From NCBI GenBank assembly GCA_023150095.1, contig JAKLLO010000004.1:18907-82906 (forward strand): a DNA stretch of 64,000 bases. Direction: 5' to 3'. The notes under the pieces are model-generated. The model made no database searches and was not told the origin of the DNA. It worked only from the letters and a program-made list of their open reading frames with translations. This stretch comes from Zoogloea sp. Lineage in GTDB: Bacteria > Pseudomonadota > Gammaproteobacteria > Burkholderiales > Rhodocyclaceae. Position 1 is the first letter of the stretch. Each line of letters opens with the position of its first letter. Positions 38,591 to 47,023 of the stretch are shown piece by piece. A program made the position numbers and the translations under genes.

Positions 38591-39107
38591 GCTCATCAAG
38601 AACGGCCAGGTCATCGACGACGCGGCCCAGATCCTCGTCCTGGACGAAACCCAGGCGCCCGAAGCCCTGACCCTGCCCGACGGCCCGCTGTTCGTGCCCC
38701 TGGCCGTGTGGCAGGCCCACAAGGGCCAGATCTCCGGTCGCGCCAGCGTCGGCGTGTGGCTCGACAGCCACGAGAACGTGGACGAGATCGCCGACGACCT
38801 GGAAGGCATCACCGCCATCGCCCTCAACTTCCCCAAGTTCACCGACGGCCGCGCCTACTCCGCCGCCGCGCTGCTGCGCAGCCGCTACGGCTTCAAGGGC
38901 GAGATCCGCGCCATCGGCGACGTGCTGCGCGACCAGTTCTTCTTCATGCAGCGCTGCGGCTTCGATGCCATCCAGCCCAAGGCCGGCAAGTACTCCGACG
39001 CCCAGCTCGAAGAAGCCCTGGCCAGCCTGAAGGATTTCTCGACCCCCTACCAGGCCGCCATCGACCAGCCGGAACCGCTGTTCCGCCGCGCCCAGCGCGC
39101 CGCCTGA
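38583..39107 (+). CDS. DUF934 domain-containing protein
   Basis: VGVWLDSHENVDEIADDLEGITAIALNFPKFTDGRAYSAAALLRSRYGFKGEIRAIGDVLRDQFFFMQRCGFDA. Confidence 0.92.
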   Translation: MPKLIKNGQVIDDAAQILVLDETQAPEALTLPDGPLFVPLAVWQAHKGQISGRASVGVWLDSHENVDEIADDLEGITAIALNFPKFTDGRAYSAAALLRSRYGFKGEIRAIGDVLRDQFFFMQRCGFDAIQPKAGKYSDAQLEEALASLKDFSTPYQAAIDQPEPLFRRAQRAA

Positions 39108-39120
39108 GCCCGGAGACGCC

Positions 39121-39846
39121 ATGCATCCCAATCAGAACCCCAAGCTCGACGATCCCGTGCTGCTGGCCAGCCTCGAAGCCAAGGTCGCCCAGCTCAAGAC
39201 CGACCTGGCCGCCTGGGCAGCCGAGCTGCCCGCCATCACCATGGCCAACAGCCTCGGCGCCGAGGACATGGTGCTCACCGACGTGATCGCCACCAGCAAG
39301 CTGCCCATCGAGATCTTCTCGCTCGATACCGGCCGCCTGCCGCTGGAAACCTACGACCTGATGGCCAAGGTGCAGCAGCACTACGGCCTCAAGCTCAAGT
39401 TCTTCTACCCCAACCACGACGCCATCGAGGCCTACACCCGCGAGCACGGCATCAACGCCTTCTACGACAGCGTCGAGCTGCGCAAGGCCTGCTGCCACGC
39501 CCGCAAGGTCGAGCCCCTCGGCCGCGCCCTGGCCGGCAAGCAGGCGTGGATCACCGGCCTGCGCGCCCAGCAATCCACCACCCGCACCGACCTGCCCAAG
39601 CGCGAGTTCGACGCCGGCAACGGCCTCATCAAGTTCAACCCGCTGTCCGAGTGGACCGAAAAGGAAGTCTGGGCCTACATCCGCCTCAACAAGGTTCCGT
39701 ACAACGCCCTCCACGACAAGTTCTACCCGAGCATCGGCTGTGCGCCGTGCACCCGCCCGGTTTCGATTGGCGAAGACGTGCGCGCCGGCCGCTGGTGGTG
39801 GGAGAATCCGGAAACCAAGGAATGCGGCCTGCACGTCAAGAAGTGA
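39121..39846 (+). CDS. cysH: Phosphoadenylyl-/adenylyl-sulfate reductase
   Basis: SLGAEDMVLTDVI...CCHARKVEPL...CAPCTRP, Cys pairs of the 4Fe-4S APS reductase type. Confidence 0.92.
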   Translation: MHPNQNPKLDDPVLLASLEAKVAQLKTDLAAWAAELPAITMANSLGAEDMVLTDVIATSKLPIEIFSLDTGRLPLETYDLMAKVQQHYGLKLKFFYPNHDAIEAYTREHGINAFYDSVELRKACCHARKVEPLGRALAGKQAWITGLRAQQSTTRTDLPKREFDAGNGLIKFNPLSEWTEKEVWAYIRLNKVPYNALHDKFYPSIGCAPCTRPVSIGEDVRAGRWWWENPETKECGLHVKK

Positions 39847-39879
39847 CGCGCACCGAAGAACCCTCAAACGAGTAAAGCA

Positions 39880-40815
39880 ATGTCGACGCTCACCAAACAA
39901 ACCCTGAGCCACCTGGACTGGCTCGAATCCGAAGCCATCCACATCATGCGCGAGGTGGCCGGCCAGTGCAGCAACCCCGTGCTGCTGTTCTCCGGCGGCA
40001 AGGACTCCATCTGCATGCTGCGGATCGCCGAAAAGGCCTTCCGCCCGGGCAAGTTCCCCTTCCCGCTGATGCACATCGACACCGGCCACAACTACCGCGA
40101 AGTCGTCGAGTTCCGTGACAAGCGCGCCGCCGAGCTCGGCGAGCGCCTGATCGTGCGCTCCGTCGAAGACTCCATGAAGCGCGGCACGGTCGTCCTCAAG
40201 CACGAGAACGAATCCCGCAACAAGCACCAGTCGGTCACTCTGCTCGAGGCCATCGAAGAGTTCGGCTTCGACGCCTGTATCGGCGGCGCCCGCCGCGACG
40301 AAGAGAAGGCCCGCGCCAAGGAGCGGATCATGAGCTTCCGCGACGAGTTCGGCCAATGGGACCCGAAGAACCAGCGCCCGGAGCTGTGGAACCTCTACAA
40401 CGCCCGCAGCCACAAGGGCGAGAACATCCGCGCCTTCCCGATCTCCAACTGGACCGAGATGGACGTCTGGCAGTACATCGAGCGCGAACAGCTCGAGCTG
40501 CCGTCGATCTACTTCGCCCACACCCGCCCGGTGGTGATGCGCCAGGGCTCGATCGTCCCGGTCAATGTGCCGCTGATGACCGGCGAGCTCACCAACCTGC
40601 CGAAGGCCGGCGAAGAAATCATCGACCTGCAGGTGCGCTTCCGCACCGTGGGTGACATCTCCTGTACCGCGCCGGTCGAATCCGACGCCGACACCGTCGA
40701 GAAGATCGTCATCGAAACCGCCACCACCACGATTACCGAGCGCGGCGCCACCCGCCTCGACGACCAGACTTCCGACGCCTCCATGGAGCAGCGCAAGAAG
40801 GAAGGCTACTTCTAA
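39880..40815 (+). CDS. cysD: Sulfate adenylyltransferase subunit 2
   Basis: LDWLESEAIHIMREVAGQCSNPVLLFSGGKDSICMLRIAEKAF. Confidence 0.95.
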   Translation: MSTLTKQTLSHLDWLESEAIHIMREVAGQCSNPVLLFSGGKDSICMLRIAEKAFRPGKFPFPLMHIDTGHNYREVVEFRDKRAAELGERLIVRSVEDSMKRGTVVLKHENESRNKHQSVTLLEAIEEFGFDACIGGARRDEEKARAKERIMSFRDEFGQWDPKNQRPELWNLYNARSHKGENIRAFPISNWTEMDVWQYIEREQLELPSIYFAHTRPVVMRQGSIVPVNVPLMTGELTNLPKAGEEIIDLQVRFRTVGDISCTAPVESDADTVEKIVIETATTTITERGATRLDDQTSDASMEQRKKEGYF

Positions 40816-40847
40816 TCGCCGCCCCGGAATCCAAGGAATACAGAACC

Positions 40848-42131
40848 ATGTCCGCACCCGAAAAACTGCCCGACGTCGACAACGGCCTGCTGCGCTTCCT
40901 CACCTGCGGCTCCGTCGATGACGGCAAGAGCACCCTGATCGGCCGCCTGCTGTTCGACACCAAGGCCATCCTCGCCGACACCCTCACCGCCATCGAGAAG
41001 ACCTCCAACAAACGCGGCCTCACCGCGGTCGATCTGTCGCTGCTCACCGACGGCCTGCAGGCCGAGCGCGAGCAGGGCATCACCATCGACGTCGCCTACC
41101 GCTACTTCTCCACCGGCACCCGCAAGTACATCATCGCCGACGCCCCGGGCCACGAGCAGTACACCCGCAACATGGTGACCGCGGCCTCCACCGCCAACGT
41201 CGCGATCATCCTGATCGACGCACGCAAGGGCGTGCTCACCCAGACCCGCCGCCACAGCTACCTCGCCAAGCTCGTGGGCATTCCCCACGTGGTCGTTGCT
41301 GTGAACAAGATGGACCTGGTGGATTACGACCAGGCCACCTACGACAAGATCGTCGCCGAATACAAAGCCTTCGCCGAACAGATCGGCCTCACCGACGTGC
41401 GCTTCATCCCCCTGTCGGCCCTCGTCGGCGACATGATCGTCGATCGCGGTGACAGCCTGAACTGGTACGACGGCCCCACGCTCATCGAGATCCTCGAAGC
41501 CGCCCCGGCCGCCCACACCGAAAAGGCCGAGAGCTTCCGCTTCCCGGTGCAGTACGTGTGCCGCCCGCAGGCCTCCGACAACCCCGAGCTCCACGACTAC
41601 CGCGGCTTCATGGGCCGCGTCGAATCCGGCGAGATCAAGGTCGGCGACAGCGTCACCGTGCTGCCCAACGGCCTCACCACCAAGGTCAAGGACATCCAGC
41701 TCTACGGCGAATCCCTGCCCAAAGCGATCCACGAGCAATCCGTGACCCTGCTGCTGGAAGACGAGATCGACATCTCCCGTGGCGACATGATCGTCAACAG
41801 CGAAGAACTGCCGGCCCAGACCAAGCAGATCGACGCCGTGGTGTGCTGGCTCTCCGAAACCCCGCTGTCGCCCGCGCGCACCTACTGGCTGCGCCACACG
41901 ACCCGTGAGGTCAAGGCCAAGGTCGCCGGCATCGCTCACCGCGTAGATATCAACACGCTGTCAAAGGATGCGGCAAGCACCCTCGCGATGAACGACATCG
42001 CCCAGCTCAGCCTCAAGCTGGCACAGCCGATCTTCGCTGACAACTACACCGACTCCCGTGCCACCGGTGCTTTCATCCTCATCGATGAATCGACCAACAA
42101 CACCGTCGGCGCCGGGATGATCATCGGCTGA
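40848..42131 (+). CDS. cysN: Sulfate adenylyltransferase subunit 1 (GTPase)
   Basis: LRFLTCGSVDDGKSTLIGRLLFDTKAI; DAPGHEQYTRNMVTAAS; NKMD. Confidence 0.95.
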   Translation: MSAPEKLPDVDNGLLRFLTCGSVDDGKSTLIGRLLFDTKAILADTLTAIEKTSNKRGLTAVDLSLLTDGLQAEREQGITIDVAYRYFSTGTRKYIIADAPGHEQYTRNMVTAASTANVAIILIDARKGVLTQTRRHSYLAKLVGIPHVVVAVNKMDLVDYDQATYDKIVAEYKAFAEQIGLTDVRFIPLSALVGDMIVDRGDSLNWYDGPTLIEILEAAPAAHTEKAESFRFPVQYVCRPQASDNPELHDYRGFMGRVESGEIKVGDSVTVLPNGLTTKVKDIQLYGESLPKAIHEQSVTLLLEDEIDISRGDMIVNSEELPAQTKQIDAVVCWLSETPLSPARTYWLRHTTREVKAKVAGIAHRVDINTLSKDAASTLAMNDIAQLSLKLAQPIFADNYTDSRATGAFILIDESTNNTVGAGMIIG

Positions 42132-42178
42132 TCTGGTAAGCGCTGGGCCGCACTACCGTGCCCCCTTCGCCGAAATAC

Positions 42179-42220
42179 AAATCCCCAGGTAGCGGCAACG
42201 CGCCTGGGGATTTTGTTTTG
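42179..42220 (+). terminator. Rho-independent terminator after cysN
   Basis: AAATCCCCAGG-(13 nt)-CCTGGGGATTT followed by TGTTTT. Confidence 0.85.
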
Positions 42221-42344
42221 GGCCAACACAGATCCGCGGCTGGCCTACGATCCCCACCGGCCCACTCCCACCGCGGAGGGCCCAGATCGGCGTCCCGTTT
42301 GGCCCAATGGCCGACGCCCCGCCCCCATCGACAACCATCTGATC

Positions 42345-42530
42345 GTGAACCCGACCCGACTGATCGCCATCGGAGACAAGAACCAGCGCTCAGCGGGTTT
42401 GCGGCCCGCCCGCAATCAACCCACCGTCATCACGAGGCCCACCAGTGTGCGGCCGATCGTGGATGAGCCCTTCGCGCAACTGAAGAAAGCCCTCACGCGG
42501 CTGCTAGCCCCACGGCAAAGCCGGATCTAG
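42345..42530 (+). pseudogene. Degenerate IS66 TnpC C-terminal fragment (plus strand)
   Basis: RLIAIGDKNQ...LKKALTRLLAPRQSRI aligns by eye with PIAIGRKNW...LKDVLTRLPTQPQSRI in the opposite-strand IS66 fragment nearby. Confidence 0.55.
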
Positions 42531-42654
42531 AAATCCATGCCACATCTCTGGCCGCCGGACTCAATCGGCGCCGGGAGAAGAGACGATTGCCGCCGCCCGC
42601 GAACCTAATTCGTAAGCCCCCGGCAATCCCCTCTTGACCAAGCCTCAGGCTGAA

Positions 42655-42864
42655 TCCGGCCTCCACCGATGGGGCAACAACTCTCCGATCCGACTCTGCG
42701 GCTGAGTCGGCAGGCGGGTGAGGACATCCTTCAGATAGGCGTAGGGCTCATGCCCATTCAGGCGCGCCGACTGGATCAGGCTCATGATCGCCGCCGCCCG
42801 CTTGCCGGCGCGCAGCTAACCGGCAAAGAGCCAGTTCTTGCGGCCAATGGCAATCGGCCGGATC
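42655..42864 (-). pseudogene. IS66 TnpC C-terminal fragment
   Basis: Reverse translation IRPIAIGRKNWLFAG*LRAGKRAAAIMSLIQSARLNGHEPYAYLKDVLTRLPTQPQSRIGELLPHRWRP; in-frame TAG in the AGS/LRAG segment. Confidence 0.85.
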
Positions 42865-42914
42865 TGAACCGCCCCGGATTTGGTGGAGGCCCAATACTCT
42901 GAGAGGATTGAGCC

Positions 42915-43238
42915 ATGACCAAATCGAACAAGTTTTCCCCTGAGGTGCGCGAGCGTGCGGTGCGCATGGTGCAGGAGCACCGGGGCGAGTCCCCCTCACA
43001 GTGGGCGGCCATCGAGTCGATCGCCCCCAAGATCGGCAGCGTGCCGCAGACGCTGCATGAGTGGGTCAAGCGCCACGAGATCGATTCGGGGACACCGGAC
43101 GGCATCACCACGTCCGAGTTGCAGCGCCTGAAGGAGCTCGAACGCGAGAACAAGGAGCTGCGCAAGGCCAACGAGATTCTCAAGCTGGCCAGTGCGTTTT
43201 TCGCCCAGGCGGAGCTCGACCGCCGCTTGAAGTCCTGA
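42915..43238 (+). CDS. IS3 family transposase OrfA
   Basis: [41 protein letters not shown]...[33 protein letters not shown]. Confidence 0.92.
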   Translation: MTKSNKFSPEVRERAVRMVQEHRGESPSQWAAIESIAPKIGSVPQTLHEWVKRHEIDSGTPDGITTSELQRLKELERENKELRKANEILKLASAFFAQAELDRRLKS

Positions 43239-43246
43239 GGGGTTTT

Positions 43247-44143
43247 GTGGACCGGCATCGACAGGCCTACGGGGTCGAGTCGATCTGCAAGGCGTTGCAG
43301 ATTGCTCCGTCGGGCTACTGGCGCCATGCGGCACTCACGCGCGAGCCCCACAGACGCTGCGCCCGCGCCCAGCGCGACGAGGCCCTGATCCCGCACATCC
43401 AGCGGGTGTGGCACGCCAACCTGCAAGTCTATGGCGCGGACAAGGTCTGGAAACAGATGAACCGGGAGGGTTTGCCAGTGGCGCGTTGCACGGTCGAGCG
43501 GCTCATGCGCCGCCTGGGCCTGCGCGGGGTAAGGCGTGGCAAGGTCGTGCGCACGACGGTCGGTGACAGCAAGGCAACCTGCCCGCTCGATCGGGTCAAT
43601 CGGCGGTTCAGTGCCGAGCGCCCGAACCAGCTATGGGTCAGCGATTTCACCTACGTCTCGACCTGGCAGGGCTGGCTGTACGTGGCCTTCGTGATCGACG
43701 TTTTTGCCCGGCGCATCGTGGGCTGGCGGGTCAGCAGCACCATGCGCACAGACTTCGTGCTCGATGCCCTGGAGCAGGCCTTGTACGCCCGGCAGCCCGA
43801 GCGGGACGGCCCCCTCGTCTGCCACTCGGATCGCGGGTCGCAATACGTCAGCATCCGCTACACCGAGCGGCTGGCCGAGGCGGGCATCGAACCCTCGGTC
43901 GGCAGCAAGGGCGACCGCTACGACAATGCACTGGCCGAGACGATCAACGGGCTGTACAAGGCCGAGCTGATCCACCGGCGTGCGCCCTGGAAAACCCGGG
44001 AATCCCTGGAACTGGCAACCCTGGAATGGGTGTTCTGGTTCAACCACCACAGGCTGCTCGCGCCCATTGGGTACATTCCCCCGGCCGAAGCTGAGGCAAA
44101 CTACTACCGGCAACTTGCCAGTCAGGCCGTAACGCCCGCCTGA
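43247..44143 (+). CDS. IS3 family transposase OrfB (DDE integrase core); likely made as OrfAB by -1 frameshift
   Basis: VDRHRQAYGVESICKALQIAPSGYW...NQLWVSDFTYV...CHSDRGSQYVS...NALAETINGLYKAELI (D-D-E); open upstream in -1 frame to 43061. Confidence 0.92.
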   Translation: MDRHRQAYGVESICKALQIAPSGYWRHAALTREPHRRCARAQRDEALIPHIQRVWHANLQVYGADKVWKQMNREGLPVARCTVERLMRRLGLRGVRRGKVVRTTVGDSKATCPLDRVNRRFSAERPNQLWVSDFTYVSTWQGWLYVAFVIDVFARRIVGWRVSSTMRTDFVLDALEQALYARQPERDGPLVCHSDRGSQYVSIRYTERLAEAGIEPSVGSKGDRYDNALAETINGLYKAELIHRRAPWKTRESLELATLEWVFWFNHHRLLAPIGYIPPAEAEANYYRQLASQAVTPA

Positions 44144-44182
44144 CCTAAACCAAATGGCCTCCACGGAAGGCGGGGCGGTTCA

Positions 44183-44850
44183 GGTTGAAGCTGGACGCCC
44201 ATCTGGCCGACCCACTGCGCGAGCGTGGATTGGGGGATCGCGAGCCCCGCCCGGCCGAAGATCCCTTCCTGGCGGTACAGCGGCAGATGATCCTTGTACT
44301 TTGCCACCAGCAGCTGGGCTAGGAGTCCGGTGGTGGGGAGGCCCTTGTCGATCACGTGGGCCGGAACCGGGGCCTGCACCAGCGTTTCGCACAACCCGCA
44401 GACCCACTTGCCGCGAATGTGGCGTTCGGCACTGAAGGTGCCGGGGGTGTAGTCGAGCTTCTCCGCCACGTCCTCCCCGATGCGCTTCATCTGGCAACCG
44501 CAGGCGCAGAGGGTGAAGGCGGGTTCGTGATGGATCTCGGTACGGGGCAGCTCCGGCGGCGGGGGTTTGCGCTTGGCCTGGCCCTTGGCGGATGCGGGTT
44601 TGCCGGAGAGCTGCTCAAGCTCCTCGGTCATCGCAGCGAGGTTCGCCTCGACCGTTTCCTCGAACAGTTGGGCCTGCTCCAGCGGCAAGCGTTCAGTCTT
44701 GACGCCGAAGCGCCAGCGCTTGTGCAGCGAGAGCTCGTGGGTGAGCTGGTCGATCTTGGCCTGGCGCCAGACGAGCTCCCGGTTCTGGGCGATGAGCAGC
44801 TGACGCAGGGCGTCGGCGTCCAGTTCGTGGAGGTTGGCGGGAAGAACCAT
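44183..44850 (-). pseudogene. IS66 TnpC N-terminal fragment
   Basis: MVLPANLHELDADALRQLLIAQNRELVWRQAKIDQLTHELSLHKRWRFGVKTERL...; ends at the IS3 boundary after QWVGQMGVQLQP. Confidence 0.88.
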
Positions 44851-44911
44851 GCCCGGATCATGCCGCGCCACGCTCCGGGTCACCATCGGGGCAACTCCGA
44901 ATGGTGCACCG

Positions 44912-45241
44912 TCAAATCATCCGGATCGCGCCATCGCTCCCCAGGTGCTGCCAGGGCAGGCCGAGCACCAGGGTGTCGAACTGGGCCTGGGTGAGCATGA
45001 GCGAACCGGCCCCTTCCGCCCAACGGAAGCGCCCTTGGTTGAGCCGCCGGCAGGCGAGCCAGATTCCCTGGCCGTCGTGGACCAGCACCTTCAGCCGGGT
45101 GCCGCGCCGGCTGGCGAAGAGATAGGCGTGATGGGGGCGCGCCTCGCCGAAGACCTGCACCACCTGGGCGAGGAGCGTGTCCATGCCGGCCCGCATGTCG
45201 AGCGGCGCCACCGACAGCCACAAGGCCTCGACCCGGATCAC
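44912..45241 (-). CDS. tnpB: IS66 family insertion sequence accessory protein TnpB
   Basis: IRVEALWLSVAPLDMRAGMDTLLAQVVQVFGEARPHHAYLFASRRGTRLKVLVHDGQGIWLACRRLNQGRF. Confidence 0.9.
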   Translation of the reverse strand: MIRVEALWLSVAPLDMRAGMDTLLAQVVQVFGEARPHHAYLFASRRGTRLKVLVHDGQGIWLACRRLNQGRFRWAEGAGSLMLTQAQFDTLVLGLPWQHLGSDGAIRMI

Positions 45242-45737
45242 CCGAGCCACTCGCGCAGCCAGGCACCACAGGCTGCGGCCGAGGACGCGGGCCACTCGAC
45301 CGTGACCACTGCAGCACCTTTGCGCAGTTCCAGCCGGATGGGGGGATCAACGTGGGGGGAAAGCTGCACCGGGACAAAGCCGCCCATCGGCTCGGAGGCC
45401 GCCACACGTAAGGGCAGGCAAGACAACGCCGGCGGCTCGATTTGCGCAGTTCCAGCCGGATGGGGGGATCAACGTGGGGGGAAAGCTGCACCGGGACAAA
45501 GCCGCCCATCGGCTCGGAGGCCGCCACACGTAAGGGCAGGCAAGACAACGCCGGCGGCTCGATGCCCCGTTCGCGCATCCAGCGCCGCAGCTGGTTGGCA
45601 TTGATCCCGTTCACCAGGGCCACCCCGGCGACCGACGCGCCGGGCTCCCCGCAGGCTTCGATCAGGGACTGTTTGAATGCCTCGGAGTGGGTGCGACGGG
45701 TACGGCGGGGCTTCGTGACGTTCATGAAAGTGTCCAC
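45238..45737 (-). pseudogene. IS66 TnpA, frameshifted by 122-bp internal duplication
   Basis: N-terminus RRTRRTHSEAFKQSLIEACGEPGASVAGVALVNGINANQLRRWMRERG; C-terminus found in a different frame after the duplicated segment. Confidence 0.82.
45319..45562. repeat. Perfect 122-bp tandem duplication (45319-45440 and 45441-45562)
   Basis: TTTGCGCAGTTCCAGCCGGATGGGGGGATC...GACAACGCCGGCGGCTCGA occurs twice head-to-tail. Confidence 0.95.
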
Positions 45738-45989
45738 TTCTATGCGTAGTGGACACTATGCTTAGCGAGCTAAGCGGCTGGGGGAAGGTGAGTTTGCCGG
45801 GGGCTTACCCACCTTCGGCGGCTTCAATGAGCACAGAGAGAACCTCGGCGCTGCCGGGGTTTTTACTTTCTTGGGCTTTCGCACTGAACCGCCACGACCC
45901 TAGGGGTTGATATCTGCCAGGGTATGCTTGTGGGGGCCACTTGGGACGAGATTCGGTGAGGCGCTTACATAGGTCGGGTGGGGCGAGTT

Positions 45990-46391
45990 TCAGCTCGAGC
46001 CGCCTTCGGCGTTCACTGCCGCGAAGACCTCACGGGCGGCGTTCAGGCCGTTGAGTGCCGCCGGAAACCCGGCATAGACCGCCATCTGCATGATCACCTC
46101 GACGATCTCTTCCCGCGTGACGCCGACGTTCAGTGCGCCGTGCAGGTGAACCTTGAGTTGCGGCGCGGCGTTACCCATGGCCGTGAGCGCCGCCACCACG
46201 GCGATCTCGCGACTGCGCAGATCGAGCTCGGGGCGGGAGTAGATGTCGCCAAAGGGGAACTCGATGAGATAGCGGGCGAAGTCAGGCGCGATGTCAGCCA
46301 GGCTGGCGATGACGCGCTCACCCGCCTGGCCGTCGATTTCGCGCAGCTTTTCCAGGCCGCGGTGGTAGCGGGGATTGGTGTCGGGGGTCAT
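45990..46391 (-). CDS. Carboxymuconolactone decarboxylase family protein
   Basis: [61 protein letters not shown]. Confidence 0.9.
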   Translation of the reverse strand: MTPDTNPRYHRGLEKLREIDGQAGERVIASLADIAPDFARYLIEFPFGDIYSRPELDLRSREIAVVAALTAMGNAAPQLKVHLHGALNVGVTREEIVEVIMQMAVYAGFPAALNGLNAAREVFAAVNAEGGSS

Positions 46392-46794
46392 GAGAATTTT
46401 CCTTCCGTGGTTCAGGCGCGTAGCGAAGGGGTGTCTCCAGATCCCGGTAGTGCTCGATCTTGGCGTGCAGCGCCTGGGCGGCCTGCTGCATGGCGTCGAT
46501 CGAAGCGAGCACCTGCGCGAGGTGCTGTTCCAGCATCTCGCGCCGCGCGGGCGCGGTACCTTCCCCTTCGCTGCGAAGTTGGGCGAAAGCCTGCATCTGC
46601 CCGATGGGCATCCGGGTTTCGCGCAGGCGCAGCAGGAATCCGATCCAGTCCAGGTCCGAGGCCGAGTAGCGGCGCTGGCCGCCGGGCGCGCGGGCGACGG
46701 GCACGATCAGCCCGGCACGCTCGTAGTAGCGCAGGGTGTGTGCCGTCAGGCCGGTGCGTTCGGCAACTTCGGTAATGGTCAGGAGGGATGCCAT
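46318..46794 (-). CDS. MerR family transcriptional regulator
   Basis: [64 protein letters not shown]. Confidence 0.9.
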   Translation of the reverse strand: MASLLTITEVAERTGLTAHTLRYYERAGLIVPVARAPGGQRRYSASDLDWIGFLLRLRETRMPIGQMQAFAQLRSEGEGTAPARREMLEQHLAQVLASIDAMQQAAQALHAKIEHYRDLETPLRYAPEPRKENSHDPRHQSPLPPRPGKAARNRRPGG

Positions 46795-47023
46795 GGGAAG
46801 GATTTTCAAAGTTCGAGTGCGCTCGAAGTCAAGCCCTTCCACTTGGCGATGTCAACCGCTACCCACCGACTTGGGCGCCTGCCCGAAGTGCCGGGAGAAG
46901 GCCGCGCTGAAGCTGGCCGGGTGGCCCTTCTCGTCGTCTGCCGCGCAGGTGGTGGTGGTTGCCGGTTTGGGGGTTGAGCCCTGGGGCGCTGGGCACGACG
47001 CTGGCCGGTCCCCGTCCCCGACG

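Larger units (their letters stand above)
42865..44182 (+). mobile_element. IS3-family insertion sequence, 1318 bp
   Basis: Imperfect terminal IRs TGAACCGCCCCGgatttgGTGGAGGCC / TGAACCGCCCCGccttccGTGGAGGCC (right end reverse complemented); orfA and orfB with -1 frame relation. Confidence 0.92.
42612..45808 (-). mobile_element. Decayed IS66-family element, interrupted by an IS3-family element
   Basis: Terminal inverted repeats GTAAGCCCCCGGCAA (42612) and TTGCCGGGGGCTTAC (ending 45808); contains tnpA, tnpB and split tnpC remnants. Confidence 0.85.

Noticed and set aside
35023-42131. Sulfate assimilation cluster as an unusual system
   Set aside because: cysB/tauE/cysI/DUF934/cysH/cysD/cysN arrangement is ordinary for betaproteobacteria
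42604-45816. 8-bp target-site duplication flanking the IS66 element
   Set aside because: Flanks CCTAATTC and CCACCTTC match only 5 of 8, so a duplication cannot be claimed
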